Assembly: GCA_026874595.1 (NCBI GenBank)
Contig: CM049315.1
Span: 12,586,664 to 12,650,663 of the forward strand
Direction of reading: 5' to 3'
Length of the DNA stretch: 64,000 nucleotides
From: Sipunculus nudus
Taxonomy: Eukaryota > Annelida > Sipuncula > Golfingiida > Sipunculidae
In this document: positions 49,560 through 62,385 of the stretch, piece after piece
Numbering within the stretch: position 1 is the first letter of the stretch
How the letters are laid out: each line of letters begins with the position of its first letter
Program-made: the position numbers and the translations under genes
Notes under the pieces: generated by a model
What the model was told of the DNA's origin: nothing
Seen by the model: the letters and a program-made list of their open reading frames with translations, nothing else
Database searches by the model: none

Positions 49560-50096
49560 TAGACTGGTACCCTGCTCTATTATGGCCCTCAGCCAAGCAT
49601 AGAGACAGGCGTACAACGCCATCTTAAGTACTCCTAGTTGCAACTCCTGACTAACCTGTAGACTGGTTCCAACTCCAGTATGCACGCTCATACCGGTTGC
49701 CATGGACGTTCACGCGATCCTGGTTGGTTATCCGTGAAGATTTCTTATAAAATAACTTTCTTTAGTTATATCTAGTTTTCAAATATTTAAAAATGAGTTG
49801 TTGCACAAAAAGTGAATAATGGATGTATAGATTATACGATATACTGCATCTTTGATATTCCACTGTATGTAGCAGTGATTTATTATTAATACCTATTAAT
49901 CTTATCATTATGTCACACGTTATGTACAGCCAACCTTTGGTAACTTCTCTGAACAAACGAAATGCTTATTTTTATCATATATAATACACACAGGAGATGG
50001 AACCAGTCTGCCAGGAGTACAAAAGATGGCGTTGTACGCCCGTCTCTATGACTGGACTAGAGCAGCGGTGCCATAATAGAGCGGGGTACCAGTCTA
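49560..50096. mobile_element. 537-bp inverted-repeat element with 9-bp target duplication (Mutator-like MITE)
   Basis: Terminal inverted repeats begin TAGACTGGTACCC and include GCTCTATTATGGC and GGCGTACAACGCCATCTT on both sides (at least 70 bases with small gaps). Flanking copies of TGGTCTGAT lie at 49551-49559 and 50097-50105. The matching site in unit 4 (near 61958) is empty and has one TGGTCTGAT. The 9-bp duplication and long inverted ends fit Mutator-like elements; no transposase inside. Confidence 0.88.
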
Positions 50097-50505
50097 TGGT
50101 CTGATAAACGGTGACAAACTGACTCACTGAGGCTGAGGGTTATATATAATCAAATAGCCGAGGACATAAACGTATTAAAATTGATACAATGGGATTAGAT
50201 ATACTCTCTGACCCTCTTATTTCATCGACTGGTAAACTAGGGCCGTTCCGGACAGTCAGGGCCAAACATCACCGCCTAACTGAACTAAGGTCTTTCCCAG
50301 TGACGTAAGGATTTTATAGTGGTCTTTCCCAGAATCTTTTTTTCAAAACCAACATGGTTTAGTAACCGCCTATTGTGGGCTTCCAGCTTGCTATATATAG
50401 TAATTAGTTATGTAAGTTGCCGCGTGGTAGCAGTACCGGCACTAAATGGGACACAGTGAGAGCCGATTGATATCTCTGTCAGAGCCATTTCATTGACTGG
50501 GACAG

Positions 50506-50580
50506 TCTACAGGCGTATCACCCAGTGTTGTTTCTGACCACCAGGGCGCGCCACCGGAGGCGGAAAGGAACCGCCAGAAT
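50506..50580 (+). pseudogene. Type A homeodomain 3'-end remnant 5
   Basis: Only the last ~70 bases of the type A homeodomain coding sequence and the following flank (AGGCGTATCACCCAGTG to GGAACCGCCAGAATAGTGG). It is a second copy within the unit of the sequence at 47810-48230. Confidence 0.8.
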
Positions 50581-50916
50581 AGTGGCACATGTATACTTAA
50601 TCAAACATTTATTTCTGTGATTCATAAAATTATACTGATGTGTTGAGATATGCATTGACACAAATCAACGTGCAGCGTGTTTACCGGGCTATTTTATAAC
50701 ATTCGCTGGCCTTTTTATTACTAAACTAGAGAATGAATTGGATTTAATTATTTGTAAACGTACAGGTGTCGTAAGTTTATTTTGTTTATATCTACACAGT
50801 GAAAATGAAAGGTTTGACATTAACATAATATTCAGAGATGACCTTTGTGCTTGAGTTTTACTGTATGCTTTTGGAAAATATTCATATTTAATTTTAATAA
50901 AAAGATAAAAATTGAT

Positions 50917-51720
50917 CATGTGTTCTGTTCCTTGGGCATCCAGGGGAACGAGGGAATTAGCTCCACGTAGATTTATATATACATCCATGTTTTCTTGTAC
51001 ACATTTTCTCACTAATCATGATCAATCATGATAAAGTCCATCCATATGGTAATAATAAAGTTTATTCTCTTCTTAGTTCACAAATTAAAATATATATCCA
51101 AAATACTGAAGGTTGACATTTCTAACTACAAGAATGATCATAAGATTTTCCTTTAAAAAGTTTCTAATCTAATTAAATGAGGCTTTATGAATTTAAATAA
51201 AAACAGAAAAGAGTCCTGCTTTGACTAAAAGTGCCCAAAAGTGCTTGTCTGTCCGAGGCCTATAAAGCCCTTAAGTACATGTCCCTAAACCTGACTAAAC
51301 AACCAGATACTTGATTTAAGCTACTGAATATTATAATACTGACCTAAAACAAGCATTAGAAATACTGTCCATTTAGAACTAAGAAAAATCTTGACCATCC
51401 ATATCATCTAAATATATTAACATAATGAACTTACATAAAGTCTTATATAAAATGACAAATCTGGTTGATAAGTCAAGTTGACAATCTAAGGATCAACTTG
51501 CTCGATGGAGGAGCAATTTTAAACGATCCTAAACACAGACTATCACTCAAATGTAATCCAGGGTGACTAGCCGCTGTCCAGCAAAGGTTATCTGCATTGC
51601 AGGGGGTAGAGGATTCTACTTACATGCCTGTACTGGATGAACCTGTATAATAAGCTAAACTGAAGAGTAAAAAGAATTTATAGTTATTTGGCCCAATAAT
51701 CACCATAATCATAACACATG
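50917..51720. mobile_element. 0.80-kb insertion with CATGTGTT ends, copy 1
   Basis: Interrupts text that is contiguous at 17330 and 48225 (TTGATCATGAATACACA). Ends are CATGTGTTCTG and CATAACACATG, short inverted repeats. No coding content recognised. A second copy lies in unit 4. Confidence 0.6.
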
Positions 51721-51739
51721 ACTACACAGAAAATCAGTT

Positions 51740-52660
51740 CACTCCTAAATGCATTAAACCTCTGATACATACTACACATATATTTATGTATAAATATGTA
51801 CATATATATATATTTATTAAAAGAAAAATTGATATGCAATAATCTTTTCCGTTAAAATGTCTAATCCTAAAATATATTTCCGTCAATATGTCTAATCCTA
51901 TATTCTATTTATGTTATTATGTCTAGTCCTATAATCTATTTCCTAAAATATGTTTAATCCTATATGCTATTTTTGTTAAGATGTCTCATTTTTGAAGACA
52001 GGGTGTGTCATACACCTATTATCTCTAGGAATCGTTCAAGACGGCATACTTTATTCCTGTATAGCTATAAAGAAATACTGCATTTTAAACTTTTAATTTA
52101 TTTCACTTACTACGTAAATTAATCAGTTGTAATAATAATAACAGATGTAAAAACAATAAAGGTAAAAATTTCTTTGCTGAAATTATCACTTTACCATGTT
52201 AAAATGAATATATCTGATTTTTTTTATTCCGGGGTTGCAGACCAGCAAGAGAGCTTTTGATTTGTATATTCAGTATGAGATGTGATCGCTTCCATTTCAT
52301 AAACGTATCCGGAAACCACATTGTTTTCTAAATCTGTTCTAGTAACAGACATCTGACTAACCATCATATAATCAAGATATCCCTAAATTTTAAGGCTGCA
52401 AGTTTATGAATGGCACGTCTAAACCTAGGCGTCTGTACCCAGTCTAAACCCTGTCGTCCAATACTGAGCTGTCAGCAGAGTACCGAGCACACTGATTGTA
52501 GTACTTACTCCAGTCTCCAGTCTCATTAGACTCACTATCTAACAACTGTTAGTTGTTTGCAGTAAACACTTAAGTGAATGTGACAAACATCCAATTAGTT
52601 GTCCGCACCCACAGTGCTTTCATTCTCTGCAGTAAAACTCTTGAGTAGAATAATTAACCC
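51740..52660. other. AT-rich spacer upstream of type B copy 4
   Basis: Homologous to the spacer at 17.3-18.2 kb, with an extra ~190-base AT-rich stretch (about 52065-52255) that replaces the B-box region. No gene recognised. Confidence 0.6.
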
Positions 52661-52914
52661 CCTGTAATCACTCAAGCGTCTCTGAGTAGTACTCGCGTTC
52701 ACGCTGCCCTGACCACGTGAGCAGTGTCACAAGTGATTACGTGTCAATGAGTGAGCACTTGTCAACATTTCTCAGTACCGGTACTTAAACCTCATACATC
52801 TGCTCTCAGCATCATACCTACCACCGCCCACGGTCCACGGTTCTCACAGACTCGCTTCAATCCAGATAAAAATACTACAGTGTAAACCATAAAAGTAAAC
52901 TTTGAGAGAAATTT
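52661..52914 (+). promoter_or_regulatory. Type B promoter and 5' leader, copy 4
   Basis: CACGTG at 52714-52719 and ACTTAAAC at 52783-52790. The second E-box reads CACTTG instead of CACCTG here. Confidence 0.6.
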
Positions 52915-54105
52915 ATGACAATGTTTGCCGGAGAGATAAGCTTGTCACCCCAGAAGGCAAGGAACGACGCTTCCTTTGTAGTAGATGAGCTTTCTGACTC
53001 GCTGGTGTTTCAAGGATTTAATCACATCGAGGACCTGTTGAAGATGGAGTTTTCTAATGAGGAACCACTGCCAGCTAAATGTGACGATCTTTTAGCGACC
53101 GCCATGTACCAACACATTCTGACGGACGGAGCAACGGAACCAGACGAACCCGTCAACCAACTGCCGCCATGGTCTCCAGTCACACCCGAGTCGCAAACTG
53201 TCTCGGAAGTGACGTCAGAGGTTCAAGATGAGGTCTCCGAGGTAACACCAGAGCATCATGATGCCGTCCCCTTGGTGACGTCAGAGATTCAAGATGACGG
53301 TATAACTCACATTCACGCTCCTTTCCGGATGCAGCAGCTACAAGAAGCAGACGAACTCCCCTGTTCTCTGGATGACCTTTTACCAGAAACACTCCACAAA
53401 GAAACATGTTCTGTCATAGAGCCAGTGTCAGCGCCACCATCCCCGGTGGTCGTGATCCGTAGTCAGAATTTATGTTCAGGTTGTGATGGCTGTTTAACAG
53501 ACCGCTACATTCTACAGGTGAACGGACTCCTGTGGCATGAGACATGTCTGCGATGTTGTGAGTGTCACTTACAGCTTGGTTACCATGGCAAGTGTTACGT
53601 CAAGGACGGCAGGATTTACTGTAAACAGCATTACCGGGAGATGTACGGTGTCCGTTGTTCCAAGTGTGACCGCGTGGTGGCGCAATATGACTTAGTTCAT
53701 CATGTGGGTCGTCATGTCTATCACGTGACATGTTTTTCGTGTACTACATGTGGACGTTTATTATCTACAGGAGAACAGTTTTCAGTAGAAGGATATGATT
53801 TGATATGTAGGGATCACGCAGGCCATTCGTCAATCTCGGGACTGACGAGTTTAACACGGAGGACAGAAACCAAGAGATCAGCTATCGATGACCCAGGGAA
53901 CCCAATGAAACCCAAGTCTAAGCGTCTGAGAACACAATTCATGGACGAACAAGTCGAGCTTCTCAAAGAGGAATACATACAAGAAACCAACCCTGTCGGA
54001 AGTGACCTTGAGCGGATCGCGCTGAAGGTCGGGCTCAGTCGGCGCGTCACACAGATCTGGTTTCAGAACGTTCGTGCCCGGGACAGGAAACAACAGCGTA
54101 AATAA
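52915..54105 (+). CDS. Intronless LIM-homeodomain transcription factor, type B copy 4
   Basis: A 396-codon exon; the start shared with copy 1 is the second ATG at 52921. The acidic N-terminus has Val-Val after Phe and the longer V-S-E-V repeat. LIM1 spans about 187-239, LIM2 248-301 and the homeodomain 335-394. All zinc-ligand positions and W48, F49, N51 and R53 are present. It differs from copies 1 and 2 at scattered residues: Ser for Thr and Tyr for Ser in LIM2, Met for Thr at homeodomain position 9, and Arg for Ser next to the C-terminal Lys. It is thus the most divergent intact type B copy in the window and the best evidence that the protein is more than a fresh duplicate. Predicted nuclear regulator of the Lhx6/8-like class. 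Confidence 0.92.
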   Translation: MTMFAGEISLSPQKARNDASFVVDELSDSLVFQGFNHIEDLLKMEFSNEEPLPAKCDDLLATAMYQHILTDGATEPDEPVNQLPPWSPVTPESQTVSEVTSEVQDEVSEVTPEHHDAVPLVTSEIQDDGITHIHAPFRMQQLQEADELPCSLDDLLPETLHKETCSVIEPVSAPPSPVVVIRSQNLCSGCDGCLTDRYILQVNGLLWHETCLRCCECHLQLGYHGKCYVKDGRIYCKQHYREMYGVRCSKCDRVVAQYDLVHHVGRHVYHVTCFSCTTCGRLLSTGEQFSVEGYDLICRDHAGHSSISGLTSLTRRTETKRSAIDDPGNPMKPKSKRLRTQFMDEQVELLKEEYIQETNPVGSDLERIALKVGLSRRVTQIWFQNVRARDRKQQRK

Positions 54106-56036
54106 AACAGACTTTTTGAATTAACACTGAAATACCCGTACTTTGATGTAATACAAAGGGGATTGTGATTGATTCACAGATACTGACTGCCTAATGTGCT
54201 TAATATATTTACATGTTATTGTAACTTCATCTGTCGTTTCATTCTTGATATTTATACAAATACCAAAAGCCTGTCGTTTGTACCCAGCCCAGTTTCGTCT
54301 ATTATCTGACATCATAATCACACTTATCATTCTTTAATTAACTGTCATTTCATTTTGAATACTACATTAATTGTATATATCTCGTTTTTCTTACATATTC
54401 AATTATGTTATATTAATTTAATTTATAAATTATAGATATTTTATGTTTATATGTAAAATTGAATAAACTTTATTATCACGTATGTATGGTCTTCTCCAGT
54501 CTTTATTTTAGAAAGAATTAGGATCCAATTTTAAGATGACCGTTCATCACTTTTTAATTTAAGTGTGTCTCGTGCGTGTTTAAATTTTCTAAACTGAACA
54601 GCAGTAGTCATGGCATGATCGACTGTGATTGCTGGCTTCCATCCTAACTCACGTCACTAAAACAGTAGGGAAAAGCGAATGTATAAACAAACAATACTAA
54701 AACATGTTTCATGTAGTCACGTCAACTAATTATCCGTGCAGTTTCGTCACTCCGCATCAACGGCCTGTCGCAGCTCTACGACTCGCTTCTCGAACCGGTA
54801 GCGCCATCCAGTGGTTATCGGTAGTGAGTCACGAAACTGTCGTCAGAAGATGACCGAAGTTACTGCGTATGACAAGTGTTCTTCTAAACTACTATTGTGC
54901 AACTATATGAAGACGCACAAGAACAAGCAGAAAAAAACTTCTTACTTGAATGTTAAATTACAGCCACATATCATCAATGATATACGATGTTGTGGAAGAC
55001 ATAGGGAATGTTATGATATCAGACAGATGTTGTAGGTGGGCAGCTTGATTATTAATTGACTCATTTAAAATGTAGAATTAATTTGTTTTCTGACTCTCTC
55101 GTATTATAATAAATGAAAAAAAAATCCCATCAGAGCCTCTGCATGACTGTTATCCAAAAATGTATTAGTTACTTATAAATCGTAATAAGATTTTAAAATG
55201 GTCTTTGCGAATTTATCCAGATACCGGAATTCAAACCTCTCAAGGCGCGCTCAGATCGCAAATTATTTCATTCATCATGATAAATGCCAGGTTGGAAGCA
55301 CGGTATTGGGTTTAAGAAAGCAATTAATAAATACAGGCGCTGGCGGAGTTGTTCTCTCTAATTGTGTTCTGGATGTAATAAGGCGGAGGTGTTACCTTTC
55401 AGAGTGCGCTCGATAAATTCCAGGCTCTTTTTTTCTTACAAATAGTATGCATGTATTTTTGATGAGAAAATATTGAAATACACATTGGAAGTAACCCATT
55501 AACTTAAAGGGGACCAATCACCTATTTAGCATGTTGAATTAACACAAAAAATAGCTTCTTCCCTTTAAATAAATGTTTACCTGCCAAAACATTGCCCCGA
55601 AACCGTTTGCTTACTCCCGTAAACGAGTGTTAAAAACAGTGGACCGGGCGCTATCAAAGGTGTCAACATAAACATAGCGCGTGGGACACTGTGCATCGCT
55701 GAGCAACAACACCTGCCAATCACGTAAAACCCTGACTGACTTGGCTGCTAAATGTTTTACATGTTACCGCCAGCTGAAACTTTGTGTGTTGCGGCTCACA
55801 ATGGGACCTTCGGTCACACGGACTTGTTATGGTTAACAGACACCCGTGGCCTGTGTTTAAAAAAAAAAACACACAGAGCCATAACAATGCGTTAAACAGC
55901 CGTATGCGAGGTACTGAGACTGTAAGTTGGGATGGTATTGCTTGGATACATTTGTATAAAGCAAAACTGAACTGATAGTGTGAAAGATGGACATAATATT
56001 GCTCCTGATTATGTCCCTTATCTCCCATCATATTAT
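54106..56036. other. Type B 3' flank and intergenic repeat, unit 4
   Basis: Very close to 41978-43904. No gene recognised. Confidence 0.65.
54462..54467 (+). terminator. Polyadenylation signal AATAAA, type B copy 4
   Basis: Conserved 3' flank signal about 357 bases after the stop. Confidence 0.6.
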
Positions 56037-58049
56037 TGTATCCGCCAAAACAGAGTTTTGCGGATACTATGTTTTCAGCTGCACGCCGCCGCCGCCGCCG
56101 CGTAGGTGTCCGGAGAACTCCTCCGTAACCGCTGGGCGGAATTTTACGAAACCCGGGATTATGTTCGGGTCACATGTGAACTGCTGCGCCCCGATTTTGT
56201 TTTGACCTCTGACCTTTCATCTGCGCTCTGCGTCCGTTTGTGCGTCTGTTTCCACACATAAACCATCATATCTCGGGAACCGTTTGACCGATCAGGAAAA
56301 TTTTTTTTTACACAAATGTAGCCCTTGGAGAGCTTTATAACATACACAAAAAAATGGTGGCGCCACCTGCAACCATGTTTGCACAGTGTCCATCTGGTCG
56401 TCTGCCTTGGGTTAAAATCACTCATATCTCTGCAGTGACTAGACAAATTCACCTGAAATTCGGCATGCGTAAACATCCTGGATAGCTTTTCTGATTTTAT
56501 GACAGGTGGCGCCACCTACATTCACGTTTACGCTGCAGACATCCAAGCTCATATCTCGGGAACCGTTTGACCGATCAGGAAATTTTTTTTTGCACAAATG
56601 TAGCCCTTGGAGAGCTTTATAACATACACAAACAATGGTGGCGCCACCTGCAACCATGTTTGCACAGTGTCCATCTGTTCGTCTGCCTTGGGTTAAAATC
56701 ACTCATATCTCTGCAGTGACTTGACTAATTCACCTGAAATTCGGCATGCGTACACATCCTGGATAGCTTTTCTGATTTTATGACAGGTGGCGCCACCTAC
56801 ATTCACGTTTACGCTGCAGACATCCAAGCTCATATCTCGGTAACCGTTTGACCGATCAGGAAATTTTTTTTGCACAAATGTAGCCCTTGGAGAGCTTTAT
56901 AACATACACAAAAAATGGTGGCACCACCTGCAACCATGTTTGCACAGTGTCCATTTGTTCGTCTGCCTTGGGTTTAAATCACTCATATCTCTGCAGTAAC
57001 TTGACTATTTCACCTGAAATTCGGCATGCGTACACATCCTGGATAGCTTTTCTGATTTTATGACAGGTGGCGCCACCTACATTCACGTTTACGCTGCAGA
57101 CATCCAAGCTCATATCTCGGGAACTGTTTGACCGATCAGGAAATTTTTTTTGCACAAATATAGCCCTTGGAGAGCTTTATAACATACACAAAAAATGGTG
57201 GCGCCACCTGCAACCATGTTTGCACAGTGTCCATCGAGTCTGCCTTGGGTTAAAATCACTCATATCTCTGCAGTGACTAGACTAATTCACCTGAAATTCG
57301 GCATGCGTAAACATCCTGGATAGCTTTTCTGATTTTATGACAGGTGGCGCCACCTACATTCACCTTAACACTGCAGACATCAAAGCTCATATCTCGGGAA
57401 CCGTTTGGCCGATTGGGCCAAAATTTTGCATGTGTATAGATCTCACATAGCTCTTCATCATACGCAAAACTGGTGGCGCCACCTGCAGCCATTTTTGCAC
57501 AGCTCCTGTCTGTCTGCCATGGGATAAAATCACTCATATCTCGGCAGTGGTTTGACATATCTGCCTAAAATTTTGCAGGTTTATACATCCCCGACAGCTC
57601 TCTTGATTTTATGACAGGTGGTGCCACCTGCATTCTAGTTTATGCAGCAGACATCCAAGCTCATATCTTGGGAACCGTTTGACCGATTGGGCCAAAGTTA
57701 TGCATGTGTATAGTTCTCACATAGCTCTTTATCATACGCAAAACTGGTGGCGTCACCTGGAACCATTTTTGCTCAGCGTCCATCTGTTTGTCTGCCACGG
57801 GCTAAACTCACTCATATACATGTAGTGCTTTGACTTATCTGCCTTAAATTTTGCATATGTATACAACTTGGACGGCTTTCTGGATTTTGTGGTATGGGGG
57901 GCAACCTACATACACAATTTGGCTGCAGACATCCATGCTAATATGCAACACTCAATTTTCCCTTTCCACTCAATCCATGCCTCACTTCACCCGTTCCACT
58001 CTGATTTAGGCGGATACACGTAATCGCTTGTCGACTACCCGTATTTTAG
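56037..58049 (+). mobile_element. Helentron-like non-autonomous element (HINE), copy 2
   Basis: Same insertion point and ends as the element at 43905 (GTATCCGCC head, GGCGGATAC near the tail, hairpin TAATCG-CTTGT-CGACTA with one mismatch). The terminus reads TTAG instead of CTAG. About 330 bases longer because of an extra tandem-repeat unit and an undeleted distal repeat. Confidence 0.82.
56265..57910. repeat. 280-bp dimeric tandem repeat in HINE, copy 2
   Basis: Unit heads at about 56269, 56549, 56830, 57110, 57389 and 57660. One more unit than in copy 1; otherwise the same two-half structure and GGTGGCGCCACC palindromes. Confidence 0.9.
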
Positions 58050-58059
58050 TTTCAAATTA

Positions 58060-58784
58060 AATTTAAAATGTATGTTCTATACCAATGGGGTAATTGCCCG
58101 GGATGATATTTGTCTGAGGGAAAATTGTCTTCGGGGTAATTGACGGGAGGAAGAGGGGGGGGGGGGTTCAAATTGTCCGGGGGGGGGGGGGGGGGTAATT
58201 GTCAGGGGGCTAATTTGTCTCGGGGGTAGTTGTCCAAGGGGGAGGGGGAGGTTTCAATGGGATAATTGTCCGGGGGTCAGTTGTCCGAAATCCCTTTGGA
58301 TCTCTGTTTAAAGAAAAAAATGGTGCAAGTGTACGAAATTTTATAATTGATTTTTATTTGTATCGGCCAAGACACAATGCTTGGAACCCTGCAAGCCAAC
58401 CAGGGAAAATAAAAAAATTAAATGTTTGAAAAGGTGCATATAATGCGTGAAGTGTAGTTCATTTCCATACCTCAAGATATCTTTTAATTACCTGAGGTAT
58501 AGCAGCACAAGTAAGCATAATTACTGAAGACCTGGTTCTTTCTTGTAAAACAAATATATGCCAGTGGAAAGTCCAGTCCTTAATTAACAAAAACAGTTAA
58601 GTCAGACCAATTTCACATCCATGGTTTAAAGGTGTTTTGTGTCAAGTTAATACAACCATGGAACATACTTTTGATTTGCGGGAAACATCGAAAGCACTCA
58701 CCAGTCTGCATTTCACTGTTTTCTTTCAATTAGAATTTAAATTCTTTATATCCTAAAATTTGAGTATATATTATACTAGCTGAT
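58060..58784. repeat. G-rich repeat and spacer, unit 4
   Basis: Copy of 45600-46310, with G-rich block at about 58090-58290. No gene recognised. Confidence 0.7.
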
Positions 58785-59710
58785 AAACCCGGTATACCGG
58801 GCTTTTTACCGCGGTTTGGGACATATATTTACTAAGATATTGAATGTTGGCTCAATAAATCGAAAATATAGATTTTTAATGGGATACTCTCGGAATACGA
58901 TATGTACAAATAATTTTTACTGTTATTTTGTGGCGTTGTGCTCGTGGCAAAAGTCATATCCCGGTTTGTTTACCTTGAAGATCTGGTCAGTGATGGTTTA
59001 CATTGCAAACTGGAATGAGACGCGGAGGCATACAGTTTTTCGTTGATATTTGACTGGTTTCTATCGTTAGTCGTATAAAGAATAGGTTGAGGTGAGGAAC
59101 ACAGGAAAGATTAATGAAATGTACGTTGCAAGGAAACTGTTCCTGAAGAAGGAAACAGAAATATACATACATCGTAAGTAGCAGAAGCGGACCCAGCGTG
59201 CAGTGGGTCCGTATCCCATTTTCAGCCACCGCAACCTTTTTTTCATCCTATCAGACAAACTTTGAGGCCTGAAACCCCCGACACCACCCCAGCCCTTCCT
59301 GAAACTGGGACCTTGAATTAGGTTTTTACATTAATCCTCCTGGGTTGAACTCTCCATTTCATAAAGCAAGAAACACGTGTTTTTTATCTTTTACTGAGCA
59401 CGCACGTGGGTCAAATCCCTCATTGAGAGCAAGCGTTATTCATATGAACAATAGTCCTTAGTGTTAGAGGTTAAGTGACCACGATGCACGCATTCCGATG
59501 ATTGCCGAAGGCAGTTCGGCTGTGCTCGGTAAAAAAACGGGAAAATCACTCAAAATTATATGTATATTAAAAATTATTTATTTTCATATCGCCTATGTCA
59601 CTGCGGGGATAATAACCTTTTAAATGGTGTATGGCACAATATTGTACACAACGCGGTTATAGAGAACACTGCGAACAAACGTGAACAGAATTCCTTTTAT
59701 AAGTATTAGA
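58785..59710. mobile_element. 0.93-kb insertion beginning CTAGCTGATAAACC, copy 2
   Basis: Nearly identical to 46311-47246, including CCCGGTATACCGGG and the GGACCCAGCGTGCAGTGGGTCC hairpin. Confidence 0.6.
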
Positions 59711-60036
59711 TTTGTATCCGTATAATCATTTGTTTCCTTGGAGTACAAATCAATTTTAATCTCTGCAAGTCTTGGCTTGTATTATAGTTTGTATTATAGA
59801 ATAATATTTCAAAATATACGTTAACTATTGCAAGCGTTTTGTATTGACGATGTGGAAACACAGGTTATCATAGATGTTCTTTTGTTCGTCTTGAAATTTA
59901 ACCCTCTGGGATTAAAAGAAATCTGATCGGGTGAGTTTGTGTTTAAATCTGTTTTCGTTATTATTCCTAAAGCAGGCGTCAGGAACAACATATAACATTA
60001 TCAGCAGCGTCTGAATCAACAATCGACGCACAAAGG

Positions 60037-60302
60037 AGAGTTACAAAAACTGTGCTGCATCAACTAGTCTAAATCCGAGGGATGGACATTCAAAAAGATA
60101 AAACGAGGAACAGACGATCTCCGATCACAACTTTAACGGAGGAACAGCTGGGCGCGCTGCAGGACTCGTTTAACCGTCACACCAACCCAGTCGGACAAGC
60201 CCTGCAGGCCATCGCTCAGTCCGTGGGGCTCAGCAGGCGTGTCACCAAGTGTGGTTTCTGACCGCCAGGGCGCGCCACCGGAGGCGGAAAGGAACCGCCA
60301 GA
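60037..60302 (+). pseudogene. Type A homeodomain remnant 6
   Basis: Same lesions as remnant 4 (CACCAAGTGTGG, TTTCTGACC). No LIM region. Confidence 0.88.
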
Positions 60303-60744
60303 ATAGTGGCACATGTATACTTGATCAAACATTTATGTCCGTGATTCATAAGATTATACTGATGTGTTGAGATATGCATTGACACAAATCAACGCGCAGC
60401 GTGTTTACCGGGCTATTTTATAACATTCGCTGGCCTTTTTTATTACTAAACTAGAGAATGAATTGGATTTTAATTATTTGTAAACGTACAGGTGTCGTAA
60501 ATTTATTTTTTTATATCTACAAAGTAAAAACGAAAGTTTTGACATGAACATAATTATCAGAAATGACCTTTTTGTTTGAGTCTTACTGTATGCTTTTGGA
60601 AAATATTCATATTTAATTTTAATATATAGATAAAAATTGATCATGAATACACAAAAAAAACCAGCTCACCCCGAAATGCATTTAACCCCTGATACATGCT
60701 ACACATATATTTATGTATAAAGATGTATATCGCCCTACCTCCTG

Positions 60745-61380
60745 CTTCTTGGCGAATCCTTACTTTTAGCAGATGTTGCATTTATCTACATTACCAGACG
60801 TGAAGAGAAAAAGAAGAAGAATCCGGTTTAAAGACGCTTCTGAGCAAGGCCTTGGCTTATTCGCAAGCCATAATATGGCCAGTACGAGAGGCTCATGTCA
60901 AAGCTGGCCAGGGAGGATTCGCCAGGTTTCAAAAACTTTCAGCGTGTGGATCCTTACCTTTTTCAGTAGCTACTTAATCGTGTGGGATCGAGGACCAAGA
61001 AGCAGGACACCTTCATGCGCAAAGCCCTCGAACCAAGATTACGGCTTGCGTTGACGTTTCGTTACCTGGCAAAACGGGATCCTTACAAGAGTCTTGAGTA
61101 CGGCTTCCGCGGGTCGAACAACGGAGTTTTTCTACTATATTCCCATAAACTTGCGAAGCCTTCAGAGCGTAGTGAGCGGAGGACGTTTTCTTTGTCCAAA
61201 ATCACCTGAAGAGTGGATGGTGGTGAGTCTGAACTTCTCCCGGCAGTGGAACTTTCACAATACTATTGGGGCCTTGGATATAACTCGACATACCCTCGGC
61301 ACTACTCCTTGGGCAATCAGGACTGAACCGCCGGAGCTCGGTTTAACTCTTGCTGAGCTCGGCTCAATAAGACGTTAACT
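60745..61380 (+). pseudogene. PIF/Harbinger-type transposase remnant, copy 2
   Basis: Duplicate of 48340-48970 with the same TAG stop, plus additional frame differences near 61105. K-A-L-E-P, Y-K-S-L-E-Y-G-F and W-N-F-H-N-T-I-G-A-L-D remain readable. Confidence 0.75.
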
Positions 61381-61750
61381 TGCAGGAAACTCGTATTCAT
61401 GTCGGCTTCAATTCATACGCAACTCGGAAATACTCAGTGTGACTCGAGACCACACGGGCGTTACTCGGCCTGAGCTCGGGATAACTCGGCTTGTTATTCG
61501 AGACCGAGCGCAACGCCGATCTGTGTTGAGTGAGTTCCGAGTAACTCCGAGCTCCAACCGAGGGCCCCACGATTCACGTCGATCTCTTAACTCGGAATAA
61601 AATTTTTAAACATGTTCAAAATTTTTTTTCCGGGCTCCACGAGTGACACCGACTTGTGCAGAGTTTTCCCGAGCATGAAGCCGAGTGTATCCCTATTTCT
61701 GACCGAGTAATCCCGAGTCCCAACTCGGAATTACTCGGCCTCAAACTCGT
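61335..61750. repeat. CTCGG/CCGAG-rich block, copy 2
   Basis: Duplicate of 48925-49340 with scattered substitutions. Confidence 0.7.
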
Positions 61751-62385
61751 GAAAGTATGAGAGCTGCTTTAATGTTCAAGTTACACATGAAAGTTATGCC
61801 ACTGTTGAGTTGCCAACACGCTGAACGTCGTGATCGTTTCAGTCAGCCGGTACATGAAAAACAGTTTGACTGCGTTCGTCGCGTGTGGACCTGAATATCT
61901 CACGCTGATTGGCTGAGCTGGAGACACATTTTAAAACCGGCCTGCCGCGATATGCAATGGTCTGATAAACGGTGACACACTGACTCACTGAGGCTGAGGA
62001 TTATATATAGTGTTAAAAAGCTTGCCGTAATCATATAGCCGAGGACCTAAACGTATTAAGATTGATACAATGGGATTAGATTTACTCTCTGACCCTCTTA
62101 TTTCATCGACTGGTAAACTTGGGCCGTTCGGGACAGTCAGGGCCAAACATCACCACCTCGCTGAACTAAGGTCTTTCCCAGTGACGTAAGGATTTTATAG
62201 TGGTTTTTTCCCAGAATCTTTTTTTCAAAACCAACATGGTTTAGAAACCGCCTTTTGTCGGCTTCCAGCTCACTATATAGTAATTAGTTATGTAAGTTGC
62301 CGCGTGGTAGCAGTACCGACACTAAATGCGACAGAGTGAGAGCCGTTTGATATCTCTGTCAGAGCCATTTCATTGACTGGGACAG

